Source: Micromonospora tulbaghiae
GTDB taxonomy: Bacteria > Actinomycetota > Actinomycetes > Mycobacteriales > Micromonosporaceae
Reading direction: 5' to 3'
Assembly (NCBI RefSeq): GCF_900091605.1
Contig: NZ_FMCQ01000002.1
Coordinates: forward strand, 796,116-860,115
DNA: 64,000 nucleotides
Positions 7,883 to 16,354 of the stretch are shown here, piece by piece. Made by a program: the position numbers and the translations under genes. The notes beneath the pieces were generated by a model, which ran no database searches, was not told the DNA's origin, and worked only from the letters and a program-made list of their open reading frames with translations. How positions within the stretch are numbered: position 1 is the stretch's first letter; the number at the start of each line of letters is the position of its first letter.

Positions 7883-8836
7883 ATGGCCACCACCACCGTC
7901 ACCCCTGCCGTACCGGGCCGGCGGCGCCGCGCGTCGCTGGCCCGGCGGGAGGCCCGCTGGGCGTACCTGTTCCTGGCGCCGTGGATCGTCGGGTTCCTGG
8001 CGTTCACCGCCGGGCCGATGATCGCCAGCCTGTGGCTCAGCTTCACCGAGTACGACGTGATCAACTCACCGCGCTTCACCGGGCTGGACAACTACCGGCA
8101 ACTGATGTCGGACCCGCAGGTGGCGCGAAGCCTCGGCAACACCGTCTACTACACCGCGCTGCACGTGCCGCTGGTGATGGCGATCTCGCTCGGGCTGGCC
8201 CTGCTGCTCAAGCGCGTCGGCCGGCTCTCCGGCTTCTTCCGTACCGTGTTCTACCTGCCGGTGATGACGCCGGCGGTGGCGGTCGGCATCCTGTTCCTGC
8301 TGCTGCTCAACACGCAGGACGGCCTGATCAACCGCGGTCTGGCGCTGGTCGGGATCGACGGTCCGAGCTGGACCACGGACCCGGACTGGGTGATGCCCGG
8401 CATCGTGCTGATGAGCCTGTGGAGCCTGGGCTCCACAGTGATCATCTATCTGGCCGCGCTGCAGGGCGTGCCCCGCGACCTGTACGAGGCGGCCCAGCTC
8501 GACGGCGCCGGCGCCTGGGCGCGGTTCCGGCACGTCACGCTGCCGATGATCTCCGGCGCGCTGTTCTTCACGCTGATCGTCAACACCATCGCGTCGCTGC
8601 AGATGTTCACCGAGGTCTACACCATGTACTTCGGCAACCGGCAGACCGCCGGTTCGTTCAGCAGCGACGCGGCGTCGTTCTACGTGATCCACCTCTTCCG
8701 GGAGGCGTTCCAGTTCCTGCACATGGGCTTCGCGTCGGCGATGGCCTGGCTGCTCTTCCTGATCATCCTGGTGATCACGCTGGTGCAGGTGAAGCTGGGC
8801 AACCGGTTCGTCTACTACGAGGGGGAGGACCGGTGA
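7883..8836 (+). CDS. Sugar ABC transporter permease, MalF type
   Basis: 317-residue inner-membrane permease with six predicted helices, partner of the binding protein just upstream. The N-terminus (RRRASLARREARWAYLFLAPWIVGFLAF) and the EAA-loop region YEAAQLDGAGAWARFRHVTLPMISGALFF are typical of CUT1 family MalF-like subunits; the loop contacts an ATPase. The stop overlaps the next permease start by 4 nt (GTGA). The start ATG at 7883 lies 6 nt after the upstream stop and lacks a strong Shine-Dalgarno, suggesting translational coupling. Confidence 0.93.
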   Translation: MATTTVTPAVPGRRRRASLARREARWAYLFLAPWIVGFLAFTAGPMIASLWLSFTEYDVINSPRFTGLDNYRQLMSDPQVARSLGNTVYYTALHVPLVMAISLGLALLLKRVGRLSGFFRTVFYLPVMTPAVAVGILFLLLLNTQDGLINRGLALVGIDGPSWTTDPDWVMPGIVLMSLWSLGSTVIIYLAALQGVPRDLYEAAQLDGAGAWARFRHVTLPMISGALFFTLIVNTIASLQMFTEVYTMYFGNRQTAGSFSSDAASFYVIHLFREAFQFLHMGFASAMAWLLFLIILVITLVQVKLGNRFVYYEGEDR

Positions 8837-9750
8837 CCACCACGAGTCAGCCGCCGGCCGCCGGCGCCGTCGTCGCGCCGGTGACCGCGCCCGGACCGGT
8901 GCGGCAGGACGACGACGGCCGCCGGCCCCGCTGGCAGCGCGTGCTGTTCGTGCTCGCGCTGGTGGCCGCCGCCGTGGTCTTCCTGCTGCCGTTCGTCTGG
9001 CTGGTCGGCGCGTCGCTGCGACCCCGGGAGTACGTCTTCGCGCCGGGCCTGCTGCCCACGCCGTTCGCGCCGGACAACTACGCCCGGGCGTGGGACGCGA
9101 TGCCGCTGTTCACCTGGCTGTTCAACAGCGTGGTGGTGGGGGTGGCGGCGGCGGCCGCGGCCACGCTGTCCAGCGCCTGGGTCGCGTTCGGGTTCGCGTA
9201 CTTCCGGTTCCCCGGCCGCAACCTGCTGTTCGGTCTGGTGCTGGCCACCATGATGCTGCCGTTCGCGGTCACCATGATCCCGACGTACCTGATCTGGAAC
9301 CGGCTCGGCCTGGTCGACACGCAGGTGCCGCTCTGGGCCGGCAACCTGTTCGGCTCGGCGTTCTACATCTTCCTGCTGCGCCAGTTCTTCCTGTCGCTGC
9401 CCCGGGAGTACTTCGAGGCGGCCCGGGTCGACGGGGCCGGCTATCCGCAGCTGTTCTGGCGGATGGCGTTCCCGCTTGTCCGTCCGGCCCTGCTGGTGGC
9501 GTTCGTGTTCGAGTTCAAGGCGAGCTGGACGGACCTGGTGAAGCCGCTGATCTATCTGCGCAACGAGCAGCTCTACACGCTGCCCCGGGGGCTGAAGGTG
9601 ATCCTGGACCGGTTCGGCTACGGCGGCGAGCAGCAGTGGGAGGTCGTCCTCGCCGCCAGCGTGATCGCCACCGTACCGATGATCATCCTGTTCTTCCTGG
9701 CCCAGCGGCACTTCGTGGAGGGGATCGCGACGGGCGGGCGCAAGGGGTGA
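8833..9750 (+). CDS. Sugar ABC transporter permease, MalG type
   Basis: 305-residue second permease of the sugar importer. A disordered N-terminal tail of about 40 residues precedes six helices beginning LFVLALVAAAVVFLLPFVWLVGASLRP. The EAA loop is YFEAARVDGAGYPQLFWRMAFPLVRPALL. GTG 8833 overlaps the preceding stop and follows GGGGGAGG, fixing the start. The operon ends here with no ATPase gene; in actinomycetes such CUT1 systems commonly share one MsiK-type ATPase encoded elsewhere, which is my inference for this one. Confidence 0.93.
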   Translation: MTTTSQPPAAGAVVAPVTAPGPVRQDDDGRRPRWQRVLFVLALVAAAVVFLLPFVWLVGASLRPREYVFAPGLLPTPFAPDNYARAWDAMPLFTWLFNSVVVGVAAAAAATLSSAWVAFGFAYFRFPGRNLLFGLVLATMMLPFAVTMIPTYLIWNRLGLVDTQVPLWAGNLFGSAFYIFLLRQFFLSLPREYFEAARVDGAGYPQLFWRMAFPLVRPALLVAFVFEFKASWTDLVKPLIYLRNEQLYTLPRGLKVILDRFGYGGEQQWEVVLAASVIATVPMIILFFLAQRHFVEGIATGGRKG

Positions 9751-9753
9751 GCC

Positions 9754-10299
9754 TCACGCGCCGCGCGGCGCCCGCTTCGGGAAGACGGTGTACGCGACCG
9801 GCCAGAACACCAGCCAGCCCGCCATCACCACAGTGAGCCGGCCGGTCCACGCCCACAGCTCGGCGGTGCGCTCGCCGTCGCCGACCAGGGCGATGCCGGC
9901 GAGCAGCACGGCGCAGGCGACCGCCCAGCCGATCATGCCCTTGCCCCACTCGCGCCACTCGTGCCGGGCCCGCGCCATCCCGTACCGGGGGGCCCGGCGC
10001 GGGGGCGGGCCGCCGGCGAACCGGTGCGCGAACCGCTCGTCGGCCCAGCGCACCATGCTGTGCCCGAACGCCACCGAGAACCCGAGGTACGCGGCGGCGA
10101 GGCCGTGGGCGAACGTGGCGGTCGCGCCCCGGCGCAGGTCGATCATCGTGGCGGCGAGCAGCACCAGGTCGACGACCGGAACGGCGATCAGCAGGGCGGC
10201 GCCGAGGCGGGGCCGCCGCAGCGGGTAGCGGGCGATCAGCCCGGCGAGCAGCACCACCCAGAACGCCACCTCGCATCCGATGATCACTGCCACGAGCAT
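9754..10299 (-). CDS. Membrane protein divergent from a TetR gene
   Basis: 181-residue membrane protein with about four hydrophobic helices (LVAVIIGCEVAFWVVLLAGLIA, LGAALLIAVPVVDLVLLAATMI, IGWAVACAVLLAGIALVG, LTVVMAGWLVFWPVAYTVF) and a basic cytoplasmic loop. I do not recognise a family with an established function. The ATG at 10299 follows AAGGAGT, which decides the start. It is transcribed divergently from the TetR-type repressor across a 70-bp gap holding an inverted repeat, so it is the most likely target of that repressor. Its end lies 3 bp from the end of the convergent sugar permease gene. Confidence 0.75.
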   Translation of the reverse strand: MLVAVIIGCEVAFWVVLLAGLIARYPLRRPRLGAALLIAVPVVDLVLLAATMIDLRRGATATFAHGLAAAYLGFSVAFGHSMVRWADERFAHRFAGGPPPRRAPRYGMARARHEWREWGKGMIGWAVACAVLLAGIALVGDGERTAELWAWTGRLTVVMAGWLVFWPVAYTVFPKRAPRGA

Positions 10300-10318
10300 G
10301 CGGACTCCTTTTTTAGTA

Positions 10319-10342
10319 CGCTGTGCGATAACCGTAACAGCG
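10319..10342. promoter_or_regulatory. Candidate TetR operator
   Basis: CGCTGT (10319-10324) and ACAGCG (10337-10342) form a 6-bp inverted repeat with a 12-bp spacer in the gap between the divergent membrane-protein and TetR genes. Size and location fit a TetR-family operator controlling both. Confidence 0.4.
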
Positions 10343-10369
10343 GCCGTCAACCAGGTTCCGGAGGGGCCC

Positions 10370-10948
10370 GTGCCCAAGATCGTCGACCACGGCGCGCGCC
10401 GTGCCGAGCTGGCGCGGGCGATGTGGCGGGTCGTCTACCGCGACGGCGTCGGCGCCGCCACCGTCCGCAGCATCGCGGCCGAGGCAGGCTGGTCACCGAG
10501 CGCGCTGCGGCACTACTTCGCCACCCAGACCGAGCTGCTGGTGTTCGCCATGGAGCACGTGCAGGCCGAGGCGGCCGAGCGGATCGCCGCCGACGACCGC
10601 ACCGGCGGCCCGCGCGAGGTCGCCCAACGAATCCTGGAACAACTGCTGCCGCTGGACCGCCAGCGCGTCCGCGAGGCCGAGGTGTGGCTGCTGCTCGCCG
10701 CGCGCGCCCAGACCGACCCCGCGGCGCGAACCCGGATGGCCGACGCGGACGACGGCATCCGCCGCGCCGCCGAGTTCGCCGTCGCGCTGCTCACCGGGCA
10801 ACCGGCCGCCGACCCCGAGGCGGTCGCCCGGTTGCACGCCCTGCTCGACGGGCTCGCGCTGCACGCGCTGCTGTACCCCGAGCGGATGCCGCCTGCGCGC
10901 GCCCGGGAGCTGCTCGGCGCGCATCTGGACACGCTGGTCGCGTCCTGA
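10370..10948 (+). CDS. TetR-family transcriptional repressor
   Basis: 192-residue TetR-type regulator. The N-terminal DNA-binding domain reads RRAELARAMWRVVYRDGVGAATV then RSIAAEAGWSPSALRHYFATQTELL, a textbook helix-turn-helix with the closing HYF. The C-terminal ligand domain is helical. The GTG at 10370 follows GGAGGGG with proper spacing. It probably represses the divergent membrane-protein gene and itself through the inverted repeat between them. The inducer is unknown. Confidence 0.92.
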   Translation: MPKIVDHGARRAELARAMWRVVYRDGVGAATVRSIAAEAGWSPSALRHYFATQTELLVFAMEHVQAEAAERIAADDRTGGPREVAQRILEQLLPLDRQRVREAEVWLLLAARAQTDPAARTRMADADDGIRRAAEFAVALLTGQPAADPEAVARLHALLDGLALHALLYPERMPPARARELLGAHLDTLVAS

Positions 10949-10973
10949 GCGCCCTGGCCGCGGCCTGAGCGAC

Positions 10974-13718
10974 TCAGTCGCCCGGCGGCCGGCCCATTGC
11001 CGCGCCCAGCTCGGCGCGGCTGGCGATGCCCAGCTTGCGGTAGACCCGGGCCAGGTTGGCCTCCACCGTCTTCGGGCTGATGTAGAGCGCGTCGGCGATG
11101 AGCCGGTTGGTCTGACCCCGGGCGGCGAGCCGGGCGACCCGCTCCTCGGTGGCGGTGAGCGTCGTCGGGGCCGGGGTGCGGGCGCCGATGCGGCCCAGCT
11201 CCGCGCGCGCCCGGTCGGCGAACGCGGACGCGCCGAGCGCGTCGAACTCGGCCGCCGCCGCGTCGAGCGCCGCCCGCGCCTCCCGGCGTCGCCGCACCCG
11301 CCGGTACGTGCGGCCGGCGGCGAGCAGGCAGCGGGCCCGGTCCAGTGGCAGCACCGCCTCCGGTACCGCGGCCCGGGCCTGCGTCAGCGCGTCCAGCGCC
11401 GCGCCCGGATCCGCCCCGGTCGCGCCGGCCAGCAGCACCCGGCTGCGGGCCAGCCCGAGCGTCGTCCACGGGCGCGGCAGCCTGCGGTGGCGCCCGGCCA
11501 GCCGGTCCAGCGCGGCGTGCGCGGTGTCCAGGTCGCCGGCGCCCACGCACGCCTCGATCCAGTCCGGCTCGAAGCGCTGCCCCAGCGGTTCGGCGATGCC
11601 CGACCCGTCCAGGTCGGCGGCGAGCGCGCCGTACGCCGCCGCGGCGGTGACCCACTCCCCGGAGGCCAGCGCCACCAGCCCGGTGAGCTGGTGGTGCAGT
11701 CGCCGGCTCCACGCGTCGCCGAGGTCGTCGTCGCGGCGCAGCGCGGCGGCCGCGGCGCCCGCCCGCGCCAGCCGCCCCCGGTGCGCGTCGAGCACACCGG
11801 CCAGCCAGCTTTCGCCCACCAGCCCGGTGCCCAGCTGCTCACCCAGGTCACGGGCGGCGGCGATGTGCGTACCGGCCTCGGCGAAGCGCCCCGCCAGCAG
11901 TTCCGTCTCGCCGAGGTGGGTCAGCACCTCGTGCCGCAGCGGGTCGTCGCCGCGCGCCACCGCCAGGTCCAGCATCAGGTGCAGCCGGGACCGCGCCCGG
12001 TCGTGATCGTCGACCGACTTCCACCAGATCGCCGGCACCGAACCGGCCAGGAAGGACGGTTCACCCGCCTCCAGCGACAGGGCCCGGTCCAGCAGATCGG
12101 TGGGCGCCGGGCCGCCGGCGCGTACCTCGTGGAAGAACAGCAGCAGCAGCGCGGCGGTGAGCAGCGGGCGGTGCTCGTCCCGATCGGACAGGCGGGCGAT
12201 CGCGGCCCGCGCGTGCCGGCGGGCGGGCCCCGGCTGGTCGTGGAACATGGTCAGGTGGGTGTGTATCCGCCCGGCCAGACCCCCGTCCGGCCCGGCGGCG
12301 GCGAGGGCCTGCTCGGCGACGCGGACGGCCGTGACCAGGTCGTCGGCGCACCACGCGACGAGCGCGCGCAACAGCAGCGCCTCGCCCCGCTCGGCGCCGG
12401 TCAGCTCCCCGGCCGCCGCCTCGGCGGCCCGCCCGGCCGCCGCGTAGTCCCCGCCGTCGATGCGGCACTGCACCGCGTCGAGGCGACGCCGGTTCCGGTC
12501 GGCGGCGGCGGACGACGGGGTCAGCTCGGCCGCCCGGGCGTACCAGTCGGCGGCGAGCGCTGAGGCGCCGCGCATCCGCTGCCGGGCCGCCGCGGCGGCC
12601 AGGTCTGCGGCGACGGCGGCGTCCGGCGCCACGATGCACCGGGACAGGTGCCGGGCCCGCTCGTCCGGGTCGGCGACCGTGCCGGCCAGCAGCGCGTGCA
12701 GCCGCCGCCGGGCCCCCGGCGGGATGCTCTCGCGCACCGCCGCCGCGTACCGGGGGTGCGCGAAGTCGACCCGGCTCGGGGTGACCACGACCAGCCCGGC
12801 GTCCTCGGCCGCGTCCAGTGCCCCGGCCGGCACGCCCGCCGCCGCCAGGTCCCGCAGCGCCGGCACGGTCAGCAGCGCGGCCAGCCGCACCGCGTCCCGG
12901 CTCGGGCCGGGCAGCGCCCGCAGCGTCTCCGCGAGCAGCAGGCGCAGCGACGACGGTACGGGCAGGTCCTCGTCGTGCGCGGGCGGGCGGGGCAGCCGCA
13001 GCACCGCCCGGGCCAGTTCGATCGCGAGCAGCGGATTGCCGTCGGCGTCGCGGGCCAGCCGGTCGGTGAGCGGACGGCTGAGCGTGCCGCCGAGCCGGGC
13101 CGCCAGGACGCGGTGCAGGTCCGGCGGGGTGAGCGGGGGTACGTCGGCGCGCAGCAGCGGATGCCGGCCGGTCGGGTCGTCGTCCAGCCCCAGCGGCACC
13201 GGCGCCGGCGGGTTGTCCCCGGTGCGGTGGGTGGCCAGGACGGCGGGCCACCGGGTCAGCCGGCGCAGCGCGAACCGCAGCGCCCGGGCGCTCGGTGGGT
13301 CCAGCCACTGCGGATCGTCGACCGCGAGCAGGACCCGGGGCGCGCCGGTGACCGCCGCGTCGAGCAGCGTACGGGTGGCCGCGCCCACCGCCCGCTCGTC
13401 CACCGCGCCGTCGTGCTCACCGCCGGTCAGCAGCACCATGTCGGCGGCCACCCGTTGCGGCGCGGGCAGCCCGGGCAGCGCGTCGGCCAGCGGGCGGAGC
13501 ACATCGGCCAGAGCGGCGTACGGCAGCGCGGTCTCGGCCTCGGTGGGCGCGGCGGACAGCACCCGCCAGCCGGTCCGCCCGGCGTGGGCGACCACGGCCC
13601 GCCAGAGCGCGGTCTTGCCGATGCCGCTGGGACCGTCGAGCAGCACCGGCGCACCGGAGGTCAGGGCACGCCACACCCGCTCGACGACCGCGTCGCGGCC
13701 GACCAGTGCGGCGTCCAT
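10974..13718 (-). CDS. LAL-type LuxR-family ATP-binding regulator
   Basis: 914-residue large ATP-binding regulator of the LuxR family (MalT-like architecture). Walker A is LLDGPSGIGKTALW near residues 25-38, Walker B-like VLLAVDDPQWLD near 130, then a long alpha-helical repeat region rich in Ala/Arg/Leu of TPR type. The C-terminal helix-turn-helix starts LTATEERVARLAARGQTNRLIADALY and continues ISPKTVEANLARVYRKLGI. Start ATG 13718 gives the usual MDAALVGRD opening. LAL proteins generally activate transcription in response to a small molecule; no obvious target cluster is adjacent. The upstream lipoprotein operon in the same direction ends 48 bp away. Confidence 0.92.
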   Translation of the reverse strand: MDAALVGRDAVVERVWRALTSGAPVLLDGPSGIGKTALWRAVVAHAGRTGWRVLSAAPTEAETALPYAALADVLRPLADALPGLPAPQRVAADMVLLTGGEHDGAVDERAVGAATRTLLDAAVTGAPRVLLAVDDPQWLDPPSARALRFALRRLTRWPAVLATHRTGDNPPAPVPLGLDDDPTGRHPLLRADVPPLTPPDLHRVLAARLGGTLSRPLTDRLARDADGNPLLAIELARAVLRLPRPPAHDEDLPVPSSLRLLLAETLRALPGPSRDAVRLAALLTVPALRDLAAAGVPAGALDAAEDAGLVVVTPSRVDFAHPRYAAAVRESIPPGARRRLHALLAGTVADPDERARHLSRCIVAPDAAVAADLAAAAARQRMRGASALAADWYARAAELTPSSAAADRNRRRLDAVQCRIDGGDYAAAGRAAEAAAGELTGAERGEALLLRALVAWCADDLVTAVRVAEQALAAAGPDGGLAGRIHTHLTMFHDQPGPARRHARAAIARLSDRDEHRPLLTAALLLLFFHEVRAGGPAPTDLLDRALSLEAGEPSFLAGSVPAIWWKSVDDHDRARSRLHLMLDLAVARGDDPLRHEVLTHLGETELLAGRFAEAGTHIAAARDLGEQLGTGLVGESWLAGVLDAHRGRLARAGAAAAALRRDDDLGDAWSRRLHHQLTGLVALASGEWVTAAAAYGALAADLDGSGIAEPLGQRFEPDWIEACVGAGDLDTAHAALDRLAGRHRRLPRPWTTLGLARSRVLLAGATGADPGAALDALTQARAAVPEAVLPLDRARCLLAAGRTYRRVRRRREARAALDAAAAEFDALGASAFADRARAELGRIGARTPAPTTLTATEERVARLAARGQTNRLIADALYISPKTVEANLARVYRKLGIASRAELGAAMGRPPGD

Positions 13719-13766
13719 GGCGGGATGGTGGCACAGCCGCGCCCGCGAACCCAACGTCGGCGCGGC

Positions 13767-15200
13767 CTAGCCCGGAAGCTGTCCGCATATCGAGACGGGC
13801 GGGATCACCTCCTGGTTGCGGTAGACGGGGGCGCTCCAGCTCGGCCCGCCCGACGTCACGATCGGCGGGATCCGGGGCGCCCGGGACGGACTGAGCAGGC
13901 TGAGGAACTTGTTGATCACCTGGACGACGGGTTCCAGGATCCGGTAGCCGATCCCGAACCGCGCATGCACACCGAGCCCGACGCCCCGGCACAGCGCGTA
14001 CGGGGCGCCGAGCGCTGATCCGATGGTGGCCCCGTACGAGGTGACCAGCTCGAACCAGATGCCGGCGGTGAACAGGAACGCGCTGATCCCCATGGTGAAC
14101 CGCACGCCGTGCCGGACCACAAGGCCCATCACGCCGACCGGCACGCCGGTGAGCGAGTCGAGCAGGCTCACCCGGCGCGCGAACCCCTCGGTCACGCGCG
14201 AGCCCACCTGGCCGCCCGCGTAGCCGAACCCGAGCTTGCCGGCCAGCGCGTACTCACCGGCACCGCGGAACGTGCCCCGGCGCGCGCCGAACGCGGTGGC
14301 CACCTCCAGCGTCTGACTGACCGTGAACGACAGTGGAAGGCCGGCGACCAGCCCGATCGGGAACGCGATGTCGACCGGGATCGGGAACGCCTTGCGGTGG
14401 TTCTGCCCACCGTCGATGCCGGCGGAGAAGTCCACCTTGATGCCGAAGCCGCCACCGATCTCCAGCTCGGCCCGGGTCACCTTGCCCGCGCCGACCGCCA
14501 GGTGGAACGACGCGGCCGGGCGCCCGACGGTCAGCGTCACGGTCCCGGCCAGCCGAACGCCGCCGTCGTCGTACGTGAAGTGGGTGCCGACGCCACCGGC
14601 GCAGCAGAACGTCCGCACCCGGTAGCCGTGGGCGGTGGCGCCCGCCTGCCCGCCCGGCGCCGGTGGCGGCTGCGCGGGCGCGACGGCGAGCGGACGCGAC
14701 CGGCCCAGCGTGCCGCCGGCCGCCGCGGCCTCCCGGGTCCACGAGGGTTCACCCGCCACGTAGACGGTCGGGTGGTCGAGGGCGACGTCGTCCCCGCCGA
14801 ACGTGCCGTCGCGGATCACCTCGGTGAGCGTGACCGGTCCGATCGTGACGACCAGGTCACCGCCGGACTCGGCCAGGTCGAGCACCCGGCCCACGCCGCG
14901 TCCGGTGAGGAACATGACCCGGCCGGGCGCGAGCCGGTCCGCGTCGCGCGCGCCGGGGTCGAGCCGCCAGGTCAGCCCGTCCGGGCTCACCGACCGCACG
15001 GTCCGGCTGCCGCCGCCGACCAGCACCACGTCCGGTTGCAGCGTGACGTCCTTCCCCGGCGCCGGGGCCTGCCCGTACCGGGGCTGCCCGCCGTCGCCCC
15101 CGTCCGCCGGGCCGGGCGTGGGCCCGCCGCAGCCGGTCACCAGGAGCAGCGCCGCCAGGCCGGCCGCGAGCAGCCGCCGGCCGCGCACCGGCCGCCTCAC
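13767..15200 (-). CDS. Large lipoprotein of unknown function
   Basis: 477-residue predicted lipoprotein. The signal is RRLLAAGLAALLLVTGC with the lipid-accepting Cys near residue 24. The remainder is soluble and beta-rich, with sections on binding-loop-like repeats (TVRSVSPDGLTWRLDPGARDADRLAPGRVMFLTGRGVG) and a central part rich in Gly and hydrophobic strands. I recognise no functional domain. GTG 15200 overlaps the stop of the upstream lipoprotein gene by 4 nt, so it is the last gene of a three-lipoprotein operon that begins at 16308. Confidence 0.75.
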   Translation of the reverse strand: MRRPVRGRRLLAAGLAALLLVTGCGGPTPGPADGGDGGQPRYGQAPAPGKDVTLQPDVVLVGGGSRTVRSVSPDGLTWRLDPGARDADRLAPGRVMFLTGRGVGRVLDLAESGGDLVVTIGPVTLTEVIRDGTFGGDDVALDHPTVYVAGEPSWTREAAAAGGTLGRSRPLAVAPAQPPPAPGGQAGATAHGYRVRTFCCAGGVGTHFTYDDGGVRLAGTVTLTVGRPAASFHLAVGAGKVTRAELEIGGGFGIKVDFSAGIDGGQNHRKAFPIPVDIAFPIGLVAGLPLSFTVSQTLEVATAFGARRGTFRGAGEYALAGKLGFGYAGGQVGSRVTEGFARRVSLLDSLTGVPVGVMGLVVRHGVRFTMGISAFLFTAGIWFELVTSYGATIGSALGAPYALCRGVGLGVHARFGIGYRILEPVVQVINKFLSLLSPSRAPRIPPIVTSGGPSWSAPVYRNQEVIPPVSICGQLPG

Positions 15201-15739
15201 ATCCGGCCGGCGACGGTACGGGCGAGCCGTTCCAGCGGCGCCCGATTCTCCTGCGGGTCGTTGAGCCGCACCAGCCGCACCGCTACCCACAGCTCGCCCT
15301 TGCGCAGGAAGAACGCCTCCGCGGTGAGCAGCGCCTCGTCGGCCGTACCGGCCAGCTCACGGATCTCGTGCCCGAGCTGCCGTTCGATGTCGAGGTACTT
15401 CTTGGCGCCGTCGCCCACGAACACCTCGACCTGGGCGGTCGGCCCGGTCACCGGTCCGGTGTAGGTGCACGACTGCCCGGCCACCACCGGTTCGTCCAGC
15501 GCCGTGCCGGCGAGGCGTTCCGCGTCGGCCTTCGACACCAGCGTGCACGCCTGTGGGGCGGCGTCGTCCACCGGTCCGGCGCTCGGTTCGGCCGGCGCCT
15601 CCCCGGTCGGCTCCGCGACCGGCGCGCCCCCACCGGGCGGAGCGCCGCCGGCGGCCGGCGGTTCGTCGTCGCCGCAGCCGGCGGACGCGGTGAGCAGGGT
15701 CGCGGTCAGCGCGAGCGCGACCAGTCGGCGGCTTCGCAT
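15197..15739 (-). CDS. DUF3558-like lipoprotein
   Basis: 180-residue lipoprotein. Signal LVALALTATLLTASAGC carries the lipobox; a Pro/Gly/Ala/Glu-rich tether of about 45 residues follows. The folded part has two cysteines in the arrangement ACTLVSKADAERLAGTAL and SCTYTG, which resembles DUF3558 lipoproteins of actinobacteria (function unknown). It is the middle gene of the lipoprotein operon, 11 bp after the first and overlapping the third by 4 nt. The same fold is likely in the first gene, so the two may act as a related pair at the outer face of the membrane. Confidence 0.75.
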   Translation of the reverse strand: MRSRRLVALALTATLLTASAGCGDDEPPAAGGAPPGGGAPVAEPTGEAPAEPSAGPVDDAAPQACTLVSKADAERLAGTALDEPVVAGQSCTYTGPVTGPTAQVEVFVGDGAKKYLDIERQLGHEIRELAGTADEALLTAEAFFLRKGELWVAVRLVRLNDPQENRAPLERLARTVAGRM

Positions 15740-15750
15740 GCCGGCCCCGC

Positions 15751-16308
15751 TCAGGCCGGGATCGCGTCGAGGGTACGGCGCAGGATCTGCTCGTTGCCCG
15801 CGGTGCCGCCGCCGAAGCTGCTGATGGTCACCGTGTACGTGCCCTTGCCCTCGATCAGCACCGCCTCACCGCGGATGTCCTTGACCGCGAGGTAGCCCCG
15901 CTCACCCCGATCCAGGTCGACGACCTTCTCGTACTGCTTGCCGGCCTGGTCGTACTGATATTCGTAGGTCATCTTGCCGGCGTCCGCCGAGGCGGTGGTG
16001 ACGGCCAGGCTGGCCACGCCCTTGCCGTCGCCGAACAGGCAGTTGCCGTCGTCGCGCATGGTCTGTCCGACGATCTCGGACACCTGCGCGGCGGTGAACG
16101 GGCACGGTGGCCGCACGTCGCCCACCGCGCCCGCGTCCGGTTCGCCGCCGTCCTCGGCCGCCGCGGAGTCGGCCGAGCCGCCGTCGAACACGTCGCCGCC
16201 GGAGTCGCACCCAGCCGGAGTGAGCAGGGCGAGCAGCAACAGGGGCAGCGCCAGGCGGGCGCGGTGGAGACGGGCGGTCCGGGCCGGGGTGAGCGCGTCA
16301 GTTGCCAT
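15751..16308 (-). CDS. DUF3558-like lipoprotein, first of operon
   Basis: 185-residue lipoprotein: signal LALPLLLLALLTPAGC, an acidic Ser/Ala-rich tether, then a domain with PCPFTAAQVSEIVGQTM and NCLFGDGKGVASLAV that parallels the two-Cys layout of the next gene and of DUF3558 proteins. The late part (EAVLIEGKGTYTVTISSFGG) is beta-rich. It heads the operon: a TAGCGT -10 hexamer sits 6 nt before the ATG, so it is probably leaderless. Function unknown. Confidence 0.72.
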   Translation of the reverse strand: MATDALTPARTARLHRARLALPLLLLALLTPAGCDSGGDVFDGGSADSAAAEDGGEPDAGAVGDVRPPCPFTAAQVSEIVGQTMRDDGNCLFGDGKGVASLAVTTASADAGKMTYEYQYDQAGKQYEKVVDLDRGERGYLAVKDIRGEAVLIEGKGTYTVTISSFGGGTAGNEQILRRTLDAIPA

Positions 16309-16314
16309 GGCCCG

Positions 16315-16320
16315 ACGCTA
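16315..16320 (-). promoter_or_regulatory. -10 element, leaderless start of lipoprotein operon
   Basis: TAGCGT on the minus strand ends 6 nt before the ATG at 16308; the whole 15-base context equals that at 3175-3189. Confidence 0.55.
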
Positions 16321-16354
16321 GGCGCGCCGTCACCGGCCGTAATCGGGGGTTTCC

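Noticed and set aside
8815..9711. Antisense frame over the MalG permease
   Set aside because: Product rich in Gln/Arg/His/Pro without any domain; the sense strand gives a typical permease with EAA loop.
6436..9750. Open frame of over 1,000 codons across the sugar importer
   Set aside because: Only its last 305 codons, from the GTG at 8833, encode a real permease. The rest is the out-of-frame shadow of the binding protein and first permease.
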